Origin: JBAXTE01 sp963556065
GTDB lineage: Bacteria > Bacteroidota > Bacteroidia > Bacteroidales > WCHB1-69
NCBI GenBank assembly: GCA_963556065.3
Contig: CAUVYH020000014.1
Span: forward strand, 15,846-79,845
Length of the DNA: 64,000 nt
Reading direction: 5' to 3'
The notes under the pieces are model-generated. The model had not been told where the DNA came from. It saw only the letters and a program-made list of their open reading frames with translations, and ran no database searches. Below, piece after piece: positions 1-9,855 of this stretch. Within the stretch, counting starts at the first letter, position 1. Every line of letters starts with the position of its first letter. The position numbers and the translations under genes are program-made.

Positions 1-996
1 TCCCAATGCATAATCGGAACTTTCTCCTGCAACAAAATTTAACGTCAGGAAGGTTTGATCCTTGGTTGGAGCTCCTTCCATTACCGGATAGAAAGCGGAG
101 ACCTCTTTCATTGCTAGAAACGGTTTTTGGTTTCCAAGTTCGATTTTGTTGCCGGTGCGGGTATATTTGGATAAGTATTTGGAATCAATAAATTCAAGTT
201 CCTTGTTCAAATCGGCATTCCCATATAAGAAAATCAGGGAATTTTCGGGATGATAATATTTCTTGTGAAATCCGACAAACTGCTGCTGTGTAAGACTTAC
301 AATGGAAGCAGGAAGTCCGCCCGACTCTTTTCCTATCGAATTGTCCGGATAAAGACTTTTCAAATTTTGATATAACAATTCGCGTTGCGGATTTGAAAAC
401 GCCCCTTTCATTTCGTTATAAACGACCCCTTTGTAGGTGAGCGGAGCATCTTTCGCGGTTAATTCGTAATGCCAGCCTTCTTGTTTTAGAATCCGTGGCT
501 CACTGTATATCAAAGGATTAAATACCGCATCGAGATACACATACATCAGGTTGAAATAATCCTTGTCGTTCATACTGGCAAACGGATATTCCGTCACCTC
601 GCGAGAAGTTTGTGCATTTAAAAAAGTATTTAATGAGCCTTTCGAAAGCAAATCAAAAGGGCTCTTAACCGGGAAGTTTTTGGAACCATTCAATACGGAA
701 TGTTCCATAATATGAGCCACCCCGTTATCTGAATTCGGCAATGTTCTAAAACTGATTCCAAATGTTTTGTTTTCATCACTATTGGCAATTTTAAACAATC
801 GGGCACCGCTTTTCACATGTTCAAAAAGATAGCAATCGGCATTTATCTCTTTAACAAAACGTTTTTCAATTAATTTAAACCCATGATTTAAGGGTTGGCC
901 GAAAGTGGAGGAAGAAAAGCCTATAACTCCAACAATTATTGCTAGCATTGATGCTTTTTTTAAAATTTTCCCATTTTTCATATAATTCATTTTCAT
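1..996 (-). CDS. M16C zinc metalloprotease, presequence-protease-like (N-terminal part)
   Basis: A continuous minus-strand frame of 332 codons runs off the left edge, so the C-terminal part is missing. After an N-terminal hydrophobic segment (about residues 14-33, ending FGQ, a likely signal peptide) the protein shows the inverted zinc motif H95-IME-H99 inside GVAHIMEHSVLNGS, and the third ligand E195 in YNEMKGAF. This pattern is typical of the M16C subfamily (PreP, falcilysin), which degrades unstructured peptides in a closed chamber. Two in-frame ATGs lie at 996 and 990; 996 is taken. A -7 box TAATTTTG lies at 1020-1027 on the minus strand, about 24 nt upstream. The family is clear. The substrate is unknown, and periplasmic peptide degradation is an inference from the signal peptide. 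Confidence 0.85.
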   Translation of the reverse strand, partial: MKMNYMKNGKILKKASMLAIIVGVIGFSSSTFGQPLNHGFKLIEKRFVKEINADCYLFEHVKSGARLFKIANSDENKTFGISFRTLPNSDNGVAHIMEHSVLNGSKNFPVKSPFDLLSKGSLNTFLNAQTSREVTEYPFASMNDKDYFNLMYVYLDAVFNPLIYSEPRILKQEGWHYELTAKDAPLTYKGVVYNEMKGAFSNPQRELLYQNLKSLYPDNSIGKESGGLPASIVSLTQQQFVGFHKKYYHPENSLIFLYGNADLNKELEFIDSKYLSKYTRTGNKIELGNQKPFLAMKEVSAFYPVMEGAPTKDQTFLTLNFVAGESSDYALG

Positions 997-1484
997 TCGT
1001 TTTTGATTTTTATTCACACCAAAATTATATTTACTTCAATTTAAAAGTGCAATAATACAGGATAAAGGCAAAAACATATAATTAATTCGATAAATCATTG
1101 ATTTAACACCCTCAAATGAAGCAAATAATCTGATGAATGAATAGAAGCTAGAATTTGCAAAGTTGAAAGACTAAATTAGGCTAAAGAAAACGACAAACCT
1201 AAAAATTACAATAGCTAGCAAACTTCCATGACACACGAAAATTGCCTGCAATAAAAGATCTATCCCCCGAAAGTTTTCAAAAAAAACCTTGTCCAATGAA
1301 TTATTATCAGCAAAAAACATGTTTAATGCAAAACAAAAATTCAGTATTTGGGAAGAGCAAAAATATTATTTATGTTAATAGATTCCGAAAACTGAAATCG
1401 CTATCTTATTTATCATTAATTTCACATTCATTAAGTTCATAAAGTACTAACGCTATTTTCATTTCAATTGAAAGTTATAATTAC
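997..1484. other. Intergenic region between divergent protease and efflux operon
   Basis: This 488-nt AT-rich region separates two divergent units. It holds the likely minus-strand promoter of the protease (TAATTTTG at 1020-1027). I saw no convincing -7 box for the plus-strand efflux operon. A 66-codon open frame at 1242-1442 has no recognisable features, an odd composition and no upstream signal, so I do not call it a gene. Confidence 0.5.
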
Positions 1485-2534
1485 ATGAAAAAGAATTTAT
1501 TTAACCTTGTTCTAGTCCCTATTTTAATATTCTCATTGTATAGCTGCGAAACGTCTTCGGCCGACAAAAAATCGACGAAACAATCATCAAAATCATTAGC
1601 TGTTGAAGGATTTGTGGTACAACCTACCGTACTGGATTTAACAATTTCCGTTTCCGGCACGTTAAAATCTTTTGAAGAAACGGTGTTGATGCCGGAGGTT
1701 TCCGGCCGAGTGGTTGAAATACACCTACAGGAAGGAAAGCCGGTGAGAAAAGGAAGTTTGCTGGTTAAAATATTTGATGGCGACTTGCAAGCTCAATTAA
1801 AAAAACTTCAAGCACAACTACAGCTTACCGAGCAAACCCGAAAGCGCCAGAACGATTTGCTTAAAATCAATGGAATCAGCCAAGTCGATTACGATCAAAC
1901 GGTTTTACAAATAAATTCCATCAACGCCGACATTGATATAACCAAAGCACAGATAAGAAAAACCGAAATACTGGCTCCTTATGATGGGATTATCGGTTTA
2001 CGAAACATCAGCCCGGGAGCACAAGTCTCACCCGCTACCGCTGTTGCGACAATTAGAGCTGTTCGACAACTAAAAATCGATTTCAGTATTCCTGAAAAAT
2101 ACAGTAAAGAAATAAGTAAGGGGAAAAAACTAAAATTCACGGTACAAGGAGACGACACCAAGTATGATGCATCCGTTATGGCCACCGAAGAGGGAATTGA
2201 TGCCGTTTCGCGCAATCTAAAAGTAAGAGCATTGGTTCTCAGCAAAAGTAGTTCACTGGTTCCCGGTAAATTTGCAAATGTTGAACTCAATCTTGGCGAA
2301 AACAAAAACGCATTAATGATTCCTACACAATCGATAATTCCCCAAGAACGAGATAAAAAAGTGATTGTTTCAAAAAATGGTAAAGCAAAGTTTGCTGTAG
2401 TCAAAACGGGAGTGAGAAAAGAATCTGCCGTTGAAGTACTTTCGGGCATTGAAGCGGGAGATACCGTCTTAACAACAGGTATATTATTTATTAAGGCCGG
2501 TGATAAAATTAAATTTTCAAAAGTTTTAAAATAA
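1485..2534 (+). CDS. RND efflux periplasmic adaptor (membrane fusion protein, AcrA/MexA type)
   Basis: This 349-aa lipoprotein has lipobox LYSC with C21 as the predicted lipidated residue. It then follows the adaptor plan: a barrel-sandwich half-motif around residues 73-96 (GRVVEIHLQEGKPVRKGSLL), a coiled-coil hairpin (about 100-150), the second lipoyl half (APYDGIIGLRNISPGAQV), then beta-barrel and membrane-proximal domains. It would link the inner-membrane pump to the TolC-like channel. It is the first gene of a three-gene operon with a 6-nt gap to the pump. The substrate cannot be read from sequence. Confidence 0.93.
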   Translation: MKKNLFNLVLVPILIFSLYSCETSSADKKSTKQSSKSLAVEGFVVQPTVLDLTISVSGTLKSFEETVLMPEVSGRVVEIHLQEGKPVRKGSLLVKIFDGDLQAQLKKLQAQLQLTEQTRKRQNDLLKINGISQVDYDQTVLQINSINADIDITKAQIRKTEILAPYDGIIGLRNISPGAQVSPATAVATIRAVRQLKIDFSIPEKYSKEISKGKKLKFTVQGDDTKYDASVMATEEGIDAVSRNLKVRALVLSKSSSLVPGKFANVELNLGENKNALMIPTQSIIPQERDKKVIVSKNGKAKFAVVKTGVRKESAVEVLSGIEAGDTVLTTGILFIKAGDKIKFSKVLK

Positions 2535-2540
2535 AAAAAC

Positions 2541-5500
2541 ATGACATTATCCGATTTTGCTTTAAAACGTCCTGTGGCCTCTATTGTAATGAGCTTGGTA
2601 ATTATCTTGTTTGGCTACGTCGGGTTCAGTTTTTTAGGAGTTCGCTTGTATCCGGCTATTGATCCGCCAAATATAAATATTCAAACGAATTATACCGGAG
2701 CAAATGCTGAAATCATTGAATCACAAATTACCGAGCCTATCGAAAAAGCAATCAATGGAATAGAAGGTGTCCGCTCTATTTCATCTTCATCTGCAACCGG
2801 AAGCAGCACTATTCTGGTAGAGTTTAATGTGGGAGCAGATCTGGAAAAAGCGGCGAACGACGTGCGTGATAAAACGTCTCAAGCCGTAAAGAACTTACCT
2901 CAGGACATAGATGCACCTCCAATTGTTTCAAAGGCTGATGCAAATAGTGACGCAATTATCACGTTGGCCGTACAAAGCACCAAAATGAATTCTCTGGAGC
3001 TGAGTGATTATGCAGAAAACATCCTAATGGAAAAGTTTCAAACAATTCCGGGAGTAAGTTCTGTCGGATTATATGGACAAAAAAGACCAGCCATGAGAAT
3101 TTGGCTTAACCCCGATAGAATGGCGGCATACAACGTTACCGCTTCGGATATAAACACGGCCTTACAAAAAGAAAATGTAGAACTTCCTGGGGGCAAAATA
3201 CGAGGAAAATCAACAGAACTTATCATTAAGACTTATGGTAAATTAGTTACAGAAGAAGACTTTAGCAACCTGATTATTAAGCAGACCAACGATCAGATTG
3301 TGCGATTAAGCGATATTGGAGATGCCATACTTGGCCCCGAAAAGGAAGAAGAAGATGTTACGTTGAACGGAGTTGAAGGAATATCTCTAGCTTTAATTCC
3401 GCTTCCCGGATCGAATCATATTCAAATCGCCGACGAATTTTTTAAGCGACTGGAAGAAGTTAAAAAGAATATCCCTTCCGGAACCACGCTGGATGTAGGA
3501 TACGACAAATCGAAATTTGTAAAACAATCGGTGAATGATGTTGCCGAAACCTTGGTTATTGCAATACTTTTAGTGGTGCTCATTATTTTTGTCTTTTTCA
3601 GAAACTGGATCATCGCACTACGTCCTTTAATTGATATTCCGGTATCCTTAATCGGGGCATTTTTTATCATGTATATTTTTGGATTTTCCATCAATATTCT
3701 CACCTTGCTTGCTATTGTACTGGCAACAGGGTTGGTTGTTGATGATGGTATTGTGGTAACAGAAAATATCTTTAAAAAGATAGAGCAGGGTATGGATAAG
3801 TGGCAAGCGGCTTTTGAAGGCACTCGGGAAATTTTTTCGGTAGTAATTACCACCTCTTTCACGTTGGCTATTGTCTTTATTCCCGTGATTTTTTTACAGG
3901 GATTTACCGGTCGGTTATTCCGCGAATTTGGAATTGTGCTCGCCGGCGCTGTTCTTATTTCAGCTTTTGTTTCTTTAACCTTAACCCCTGTCCTAAATGT
4001 TAAGCTTGCAACTTCAGGAACCCATCATTCTAAATTTTACAACATGACAGAGCCGTTCTTTGTAAACTTAGATAAGCGCTATCGCAAATTATTGAGCTTT
4101 TTTATGAAAACAAAATGGACTGCTATTTTCATCCTTGGATGCTGTGTCGGTTTAATTGTATTCATAGGCAGCAATATGAAATCGGAATTGGCTCCATTAG
4201 AAGACCATAGCATACTAAGAACCTCCGTTACTTTGCCCGAAGGCACCGACTTTGACTACACAAAAAAATTATTAGACCGACTAGGACAACAGATTCAAGA
4301 TAGTGTACCCGAAAGCAGGCTGGTCTTTACCCGAATTTCATCCGGAGGGGGTGGAAGAAATACGAATACAGGAAATGCAAATATCTTTTTATCGGAACCG
4401 AACGAGCGAAAAGCAACTCAGCAAGACATTTACGATCGATTAGCAAGAATCTACAAGCGTTATTCCGAAGCCAGAATCATCCCGATTCAAGAACAGACCA
4501 TTTCAACCTCATTATCATCAGGCTCCCAATTACCCGTTCAGTTTGTGATCCAAAATTTAGATTTTAATAAAATAAAAGAAGCTCTTCCTCGATTTCTTGA
4601 AGAGGCTCGAAAAGATTCGGTTTTTGGAAATGTGGATGTCAACCTGAAATTCAACAAACCCGAAATAAATATTTTTGTTGACCGACTTAAAGCGACAAAT
4701 TTAGGGGTAAACGAAATTGATGTTTCAAACACACTCGATTTTGCACTTAGCGGTCGTAGGTACGATTACTTTATCAGAAACGGCAAGCAATATTATGTAA
4801 TTGGACAAGTTGAGCGCCCCGAAAGAAATGAGCCGGCAAACATTGCATCGTTATACGTTCGAAACAATGCCGGTAATCTTATACAATTGGATAATCTTAT
4901 CCGAACGGAAGAAAACAGCAGTCCTCCGACATTATACCATTTTAACAGATATAAATCGGCCACGGTTTCTGCTTCTCTTGCCGAAGGCAGATCATTGGGC
5001 GAAGGCATCGAGGCCATGAAACGAATTGCAAAGGATGTATTAGACGATTCCTTCCACACCGATTTAGCCGGTCCATCCAGAGACTTTGCCGAAAGCAGCT
5101 CAAATATTGCTTTTGCGCTAATACTCGCATTAGTGTTAATTTATCTTGTTTTAGCCGCCCAATTCGAAAGTTTCAGAGATCCGCTCACAATCATGCTAAC
5201 CGTTCCATTAGCTATTGCAGGGGCGCTGTTATCGCTCTGGATGTTTGGCATGACCCTAAATATATTTTCAGAAATCGGAATGATTATGCTGATTGGTTTG
5301 GTTACAAAAAACGGAATCTTAATTGTTGAATTTGCAAATCAGAAGCGAAAAAAGGGATTAAACAAACCGGAGGCCGTATTTGAAGCTGCTGCAGCCCGTT
5401 TACGGCCAATTTTAATGACTTCGTTAGCTACCATTTTCGGAGCCCTACCTATCGCACTAGCCCTGGGAGCCGGAGCTCAAAGCCGTGTCTCTTTGGGAGT

Positions 5501-5630
5501 TGTAGTCGTTGGAGGCCTACTCTTTTCTTTGGTTCTCACACTATTTGTCATTCCGGTAATGTATGTTATAATCTCTTCCAAAAAGTTGGAAACCACAATC
5601 GATAATGCTTCAGAAGATAAAATCAATTAA
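2541..5630 (+). CDS. RND multidrug efflux transporter (AcrB/HAE-1 family)
   Basis: At 1029 aa this has the normal length of an HAE-1 proton-driven pump. TM1 follows KRPVASIVMSLV, and two large periplasmic porter regions flank the TM bundle. The proton-relay residues are present: the Asp pair D401-D402 in GLVVDDGIVVTEN (AcrB D407/D408) and K923 in LVTKNGILIVEF (AcrB K940). A functional pump is therefore expected. It sits between its adaptor and a TolC channel. Substrate specificity is not predictable here. Confidence 0.95.
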   Translation: MTLSDFALKRPVASIVMSLVIILFGYVGFSFLGVRLYPAIDPPNINIQTNYTGANAEIIESQITEPIEKAINGIEGVRSISSSSATGSSTILVEFNVGADLEKAANDVRDKTSQAVKNLPQDIDAPPIVSKADANSDAIITLAVQSTKMNSLELSDYAENILMEKFQTIPGVSSVGLYGQKRPAMRIWLNPDRMAAYNVTASDINTALQKENVELPGGKIRGKSTELIIKTYGKLVTEEDFSNLIIKQTNDQIVRLSDIGDAILGPEKEEEDVTLNGVEGISLALIPLPGSNHIQIADEFFKRLEEVKKNIPSGTTLDVGYDKSKFVKQSVNDVAETLVIAILLVVLIIFVFFRNWIIALRPLIDIPVSLIGAFFIMYIFGFSINILTLLAIVLATGLVVDDGIVVTENIFKKIEQGMDKWQAAFEGTREIFSVVITTSFTLAIVFIPVIFLQGFTGRLFREFGIVLAGAVLISAFVSLTLTPVLNVKLATSGTHHSKFYNMTEPFFVNLDKRYRKLLSFFMKTKWTAIFILGCCVGLIVFIGSNMKSELAPLEDHSILRTSVTLPEGTDFDYTKKLLDRLGQQIQDSVPESRLVFTRISSGGGGRNTNTGNANIFLSEPNERKATQQDIYDRLARIYKRYSEARIIPIQEQTISTSLSSGSQLPVQFVIQNLDFNKIKEALPRFLEEARKDSVFGNVDVNLKFNKPEINIFVDRLKATNLGVNEIDVSNTLDFALSGRRYDYFIRNGKQYYVIGQVERPERNEPANIASLYVRNNAGNLIQLDNLIRTEENSSPPTLYHFNRYKSATVSASLAEGRSLGEGIEAMKRIAKDVLDDSFHTDLAGPSRDFAESSSNIAFALILALVLIYLVLAAQFESFRDPLTIMLTVPLAIAGALLSLWMFGMTLNIFSEIGMIMLIGLVTKNGILIVEFANQKRKKGLNKPEAVFEAAAARLRPILMTSLATIFGALPIALALGAGAQSRVSLGVVVVGGLLFSLVLTLFVIPVMYVIISSKKLETTIDNASEDKIN

Positions 5631-5642
5631 TTTACTTGACCA

Positions 5643-6938
5643 ATGAAAAGAACATTCTTACTTTTATCAATGATGATATTTAGTTTTTACATTTACGGTC
5701 AAAATGTACTCACTATCGATGATGCCATAAGCATTGCATTAAAAAATAATTATGACCTCCGAATCGCAAGGAACGACGTTGATATTACAAAAATCAATAA
5801 CACGATTGAAAATGCCGGAATGCTGCCCAATGCTTCAATAAATGGCTCCAATGAATACGCCATTAACAATGTAAACCAAAAGTTATCCTCCGGAAATAAT
5901 GTTAATGAAACGAATACGCATTCAAATACATTCTCTGCCGGTGCTTTTATTAACTGGACTTTATTTGATGGTGGAAAGATGTTTATTGCCAAGAAAAAAC
6001 TTAACGCAATGCAATCGTTAGAAGAGCTGCAATACAAGGATAAAGTGGCCCAGACAGTATTTAATGTGATTGCTGCATATTACGACATAATCAGGCAAGC
6101 CCAGCAATTAAACTCGTTAATGGAAGTGGTGAATTATAATACCGAACGGGTGAAAATTCTTCAAGCAAGCTACGAATCAGGACTTATTCCAAAAAATAGC
6201 TTATTGCAATCAAAAATTGATTTGAATGTATATTCCGCCAATGTCATCAATCAAAAAAGTAACATCATCGCAACTAAGAGAACATTAAATCTTTTATTGT
6301 GCAGAGATGCAGAAACGGCTTTTAGCGTTACGGATTCGATCCCCAATAATTTTGTGTTGAATAAAGATGAACTTATTAAAAGCCTATTTTCAAACAACAC
6401 AACTATTCTGTCGCTTCAAAAAGAAATTGATATTTCAAAACTCGGCATAAAAGAGTTTAACGCACTGTATTTGCCAAAGTTAAGCTTCAACGGCGGATAT
6501 AATTTCTACGAGAGCAACAATAGTGTAGGCAGTATTTTAAGCAATCGACTAGTCGGGCCTCAGTTTACCGGAACCCTATCCATTCCTCTTTATCAATCGG
6601 GAAATGCAAGACGGCAAGTAAATATTGCCAAACTTCAGCTAAAATCATCGGAATACAGCCTTGAATCAAGCAAAATACAAATCAGTATTCAACTACAAAA
6701 TGCTATAACGATTTACGAAAACCAACTTCAGCTGTTAACGATTGAACAAGAAAATGCTTCGCTGACAAAAGAGAACCTTGAGATTGCAATGGAACGCCTT
6801 CGCTTAGGGCAAACAACCGCATTGGAGGTACGGCAGGCACAAGAAAGTTTTGTAGATTCTCAAACCCGCCTAATCAATTTGAAGTACAATTTGAAGATAG
6901 CCGAAGCAAAATTGAAACAACTGATTGCGGGATTTTAA
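5643..6938 (+). CDS. TolC-family outer membrane efflux channel
   Basis: 431 aa with a Sec signal peptide (about residues 1-20, ending IYGQ) and the internal duplication of long coiled-coil helices and beta strands typical of outer membrane efflux proteins. Indicative segments are LTIDDAISIALKNNYDLRIAR near the N-terminus and a matching second half ending RLRLGQTTALEVRQAQESF. It is the third gene of the efflux operon, 12 nt after the pump, and completes the tripartite system. No truncation or frameshift is seen. Confidence 0.93.
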   Translation: MKRTFLLLSMMIFSFYIYGQNVLTIDDAISIALKNNYDLRIARNDVDITKINNTIENAGMLPNASINGSNEYAINNVNQKLSSGNNVNETNTHSNTFSAGAFINWTLFDGGKMFIAKKKLNAMQSLEELQYKDKVAQTVFNVIAAYYDIIRQAQQLNSLMEVVNYNTERVKILQASYESGLIPKNSLLQSKIDLNVYSANVINQKSNIIATKRTLNLLLCRDAETAFSVTDSIPNNFVLNKDELIKSLFSNNTTILSLQKEIDISKLGIKEFNALYLPKLSFNGGYNFYESNNSVGSILSNRLVGPQFTGTLSIPLYQSGNARRQVNIAKLQLKSSEYSLESSKIQISIQLQNAITIYENQLQLLTIEQENASLTKENLEIAMERLRLGQTTALEVRQAQESFVDSQTRLINLKYNLKIAEAKLKQLIAGF

Positions 6939-7116
6939 CTCTTAAGTTGAAACATTTCAATATTTCGAAACTGTCATGATTTCATAAACATGGAGAATTA
7001 GGCTATTTTTAATTTTTGATGAGTTTTTTTGACACAAAAACATTATTATATACCTGATATTTTCTATATCACAAAATAAAATCAAAAAAATCTTGCAACC
7101 GCCTAAACTAATTTCT

Positions 7117-7148
7117 TTTGGAAATTACAATATTTTATTATAACTTTG
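7117..7148 (+). promoter_or_regulatory. Bacteroidota-type promoter (TTTG, N20, TAACTTTG)
   Basis: TTTG at 7117-7120 and TAACTTTG at 7141-7148 are separated by 20 nt, the expected layout of a Bacteroidota primary-sigma promoter. The start site would fall near 7155, leaving a leader of about 120 nt before the ORF at 7275. Confidence 0.7.
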
Positions 7149-7159
7149 CGTTTCAAAGT
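7143..7159. promoter_or_regulatory. Palindromic operator overlapping the -7 box (ACTTTG-N5-CAAAGT)
   Basis: A perfect 6-bp inverted repeat, ACTTTG-CGTTT-CAAAGT, overlaps the -7 box of the promoter. A near-identical site sits at 8254-8270 before the next transcription unit, and the winged-helix regulator gene lies between the two. That regulator is the obvious candidate binder, so this would be an autorepression site. The match continues into a shared ACTTTTA tail. Confidence 0.55.
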
Positions 7160-7274
7160 ACTTTTATATTTGTTCGTACTGTCCGAAAGTTTCGCTTATC
7201 TTGTTAAATGAAGGCTACTTTACAAACCCAAATCTCGGGCATTCTGAATCAAATATGGTATAAAAAACATAACA

Positions 7275-7919
7275 ATGAAGCAGCAAACGGAATATTTGGA
7301 AGACTTAAAAGAGATTCGTTCGATTATGGAACGATCGGCTAAATTCATATCGTTAAATGGAATCAGCGGGATTTTTATCGGAATCATCGCTCTGATTGGT
7401 GCAGCTGGAGCGTATATTTATTCCAATGGTAATTTTGCGGAAACCGAAACAAGGTCATATCTAACAGCTGTTTCCACTCATAAAATCTCCGATTTGATTC
7501 AGTTTTATATGATTGATGCCATTTGCACGCTCGCATCGGCCGTAATCATAAGCATTCTGCTCACGATTAGAAAGGCTCGTAAAAACAATCTTCCTATCTG
7601 GGATAAAACTTGTAAACTATTGCTTATCAACATGATGATTCCACTTGCCGTGGGTGGAATTTTCTGCCTTATGCTAATTTATCATGGATTTTTTGTATTG
7701 GTAGCTCCAGCCACCCTCCTGTTTTATGGACTGGCGCTCTACAACGCATCCAAATATACCTTAACGGGGATAAAATACTTAGGAATTTCGGAAATAATTC
7801 TCGGCCTTGCTTCTACTCTTTTCTTAGGTTATGGGTTTTACTTTTGGGTAATCGGATTCGGATTTCTGCACATAATTTACGGAATTATCTACTATTTTAC
7901 TTGCGAAAGTAATCACTAA
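7275..7919 (+). CDS. Multi-pass membrane protein, function unknown
   Basis: 214 aa with about five or six hydrophobic segments (roughly 29-51, 76-98, 112-136, 139-155, 165-186, 188-206) after a charged N-terminus (KQQTEYLEDLKEIRSIMERS). I do not recognise a named family. It is followed after 12 nt by a small winged-helix regulator, with which it is surely co-transcribed. Regulator plus membrane protein is a common Bacteroidota pairing whose role is not known to me. Confidence 0.8.
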   Translation: MKQQTEYLEDLKEIRSIMERSAKFISLNGISGIFIGIIALIGAAGAYIYSNGNFAETETRSYLTAVSTHKISDLIQFYMIDAICTLASAVIISILLTIRKARKNNLPIWDKTCKLLLINMMIPLAVGGIFCLMLIYHGFFVLVAPATLLFYGLALYNASKYTLTGIKYLGISEIILGLASTLFLGYGFYFWVIGFGFLHIIYGIIYYFTCESNH

Positions 7920-7931
7920 TCGAAGTAAACA

Positions 7932-8237
7932 ATGAAAAGCTTACTCGATCATATCAACAAAATATTTGAAAGTCGAATTCGCCTCGGGTTGATGTCGATG
8001 CTCATGGTGCACGACTCCATTGACTTCAACTCCATAAAAGAAGCTCTTCAACTTTCCGACGGCAATCTGGCATCACACATCAGTGCACTCGAAAAAGCGG
8101 AATACATCACCATATCCAAAGAATTCATCGGAAAAAAGACCAAAACCTCATATAAAGCCACGGAAAGTGGGAAAAAAGCATTCCGAGATCATATCGATGC
8201 CCTCGAAAATTTAATTAAATCACAACCTAAATCCTAA
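7932..8237 (+). CDS. Small winged-helix transcriptional regulator (ArsR/MarR-like, HTH_34 type)
   Basis: 101 aa consisting of a single winged helix-turn-helix domain. The first helices read HINKIFESRIRLGLMSMLM, the recognition region is SDGNLASHISALEKAEYI, and the wing is ISKEFIGKKTKTSYKATESG. Such stand-alone wHTH proteins usually bind palindromes in the promoters of their own operon and of a neighbouring membrane-protein gene. Here both flanking units carry an ACTTTG-N5-CAAAG(T/C) site over the start region, so local autoregulation is likely. No effector-binding domain is present. Confidence 0.88.
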   Translation: MKSLLDHINKIFESRIRLGLMSMLMVHDSIDFNSIKEALQLSDGNLASHISALEKAEYITISKEFIGKKTKTSYKATESGKKAFRDHIDALENLIKSQPKS

Positions 8238-8253
8238 TTTTTTTTATTCTTTT

Positions 8254-8270
8254 ACTTTGCATTACAAAGC
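8254..8270. promoter_or_regulatory. Second copy of the ACTTTG-N5-CAAAG operator
   Basis: ACTTTG-CATTA-CAAAGC lies about 20 nt before the ATG at 8291. It matches the site at 7143-7159 through the palindrome and the following ACTTTTA, with one mismatch in the right arm. It overlaps a near-consensus -7 element (TTACTTTG), so binding would block transcription of the downstream gene. Confidence 0.5.
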
Positions 8271-8290
8271 ACTTTTAAAAACAAAAAATA

Positions 8291-9853
8291 ATGAAAAAAG
8301 AAGAAAACATCACAACCAACGCCTCCACTATTTCAAACATGTTTGAAACAAAGAGAATCAAAATCTCATCACTTGGACTGCTGATTGCTTCGCTAATCGG
8401 CTATCACCTACTTTTCTGGAATGAATCGTTCGGGGTCAACACCTTGATATTCACCGTTGCAATTCTTGTGTGGAGCGCCTTCCAACATCGCGAGAGTATT
8501 CGCCGTAAATCCGCACTGGTGTCAGGAGCAATCACAATTTTGCTCTCCATGATGATTGTTGTTAACGGATCTTACCTTGCAAAATTCACTTATATCTGTT
8601 CCCTAATCATTTACCTTGGATTTTTATTCCAACCCAATGCAAAATCTATAATCTCGGCACTCCCTTCAGGGCTTTTCAATTTCCCGGTTTCCTTTATCAA
8701 CACCGTAAACAAAGCAGTAAAACAGACGAGAATCCCCATAAAATTCAGTGGAAAGTTCCGATTCATAAAATTCATCTTACTCCCTTTAGCGGTGCTGATC
8801 TTGTTTATCATCATTTATAGTTGTGCGAATCCCATTTTTAATGATCTCACCTATAGATTCTTGGGTAAAATAGGCAACGCAATTTCAGTTTTCTTCGTTC
8901 AGTTAAGCTTCGCGTGGATTTGTTTTATGATCTTCGGAGTAATCGTAATTCTTGGGGTAAGTATAAACGAGAACATCAATTTGTTTGCTGATCATGAAAA
9001 CAAATGTTCCGAAAACATTATCCGTAGGCGGTTAAAGAGATTCGGAAAAACAAAACCGTTGGGATTAAAAGACGAAAATAAAACAGCCGTCGTATTGATG
9101 GTGCTGGTCAATATTTTGTTATTCGTGGTCAACAGCATAGATATAAAATGGATCTGGTTTGATTTTACATTAACCGGCACTCAAACTTATGCTCAATTGG
9201 TACACGAAGGAACTTATCTCTTAATATTGAGCATTTTAATTTCTATGGGAATCATCTTTTATTATTTTAGAAAGAACCAGAATTTTTACTCTAAAAACCG
9301 ATTTCTAAAGCTAAGCACGCACCTCTGGATATTTCAGAATATACTGTTGGCAATCTCTGTAGTCATTCGAAATATTCGCTACATCAACCAGTATGGATTA
9401 ACATATAAACGAATTGGCGTACTGGTCTTTTTAATAATGACTTGCATCGGGCTGATTACATTATTTTTGAAAGTAAAAAACAGAAAGACAAGCTATTTTG
9501 TAGTCAAAACAAATGCTTGGGCGTTATACTTGATATTTTCTATTTTGTCGTTTTTCAATTGGGATGTTATTGTTGTAAGCTATAATCTCAACATGCCGGA
9601 AACCGCCACTATAGACAAAAGTTATCTGTTAACCTTTTCCGACAAAACCCTTCCCCTGCTTTACGTCAACAAATCCCGATTTATCGAATGTGGTGACAAA
9701 GAGAAATACGTGGATTCGGATTACCGTGAAATGACCTATCACGACAAAATCAACGAGCGCATTCGCGATTACAGGTATTATGAAAATCTGTCGGAAGAGA
9801 CATGGTTGTCGTGGAACTATGCCGATTATAAAACCCGAAAGTTTTTTGAATAG
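8291..9853 (+). CDS. DUF4173/DUF4153-like polytopic membrane protein
   Basis: 520 aa with about ten or eleven transmembrane segments and a soluble C-terminal tail (about 440-520). The stretch around VLVNILLFVVNSIDIKWIW and YAQLVHEGTYLLILSI is characteristic of the DUF4173 group. It lies 53 nt after the winged-helix regulator gene and carries the same operator, so it probably belongs to that regulon. The molecular function of this family is not established. The gene is convergent with the lipoprotein gene on the other strand. Confidence 0.75.
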   Translation: MKKEENITTNASTISNMFETKRIKISSLGLLIASLIGYHLLFWNESFGVNTLIFTVAILVWSAFQHRESIRRKSALVSGAITILLSMMIVVNGSYLAKFTYICSLIIYLGFLFQPNAKSIISALPSGLFNFPVSFINTVNKAVKQTRIPIKFSGKFRFIKFILLPLAVLILFIIIYSCANPIFNDLTYRFLGKIGNAISVFFVQLSFAWICFMIFGVIVILGVSINENINLFADHENKCSENIIRRRLKRFGKTKPLGLKDENKTAVVLMVLVNILLFVVNSIDIKWIWFDFTLTGTQTYAQLVHEGTYLLILSILISMGIIFYYFRKNQNFYSKNRFLKLSTHLWIFQNILLAISVVIRNIRYINQYGLTYKRIGVLVFLIMTCIGLITLFLKVKNRKTSYFVVKTNAWALYLIFSILSFFNWDVIVVSYNLNMPETATIDKSYLLTFSDKTLPLLYVNKSRFIECGDKEKYVDSDYREMTYHDKINERIRDYRYYENLSEETWLSWNYADYKTRKFFE

Positions 9854-9855
9854 AC

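Larger units (their letters stand above)
6939..7274. other. Intergenic region with promoter of the regulator/membrane-protein pair
   Basis: The 336-nt gap after tolC has no gene. It contains the strong plus-strand promoter at 7117-7148 and the palindrome at 7143-7159, which are annotated separately. No rho-independent terminator with a clear stem and T-run is visible after tolC. Confidence 0.5.

Noticed and set aside
1242..1442. 66-codon ORF upstream of the efflux operon
   Set aside because: No homology recognised, no promoter or ribosome site, and composition like intergenic sequence.
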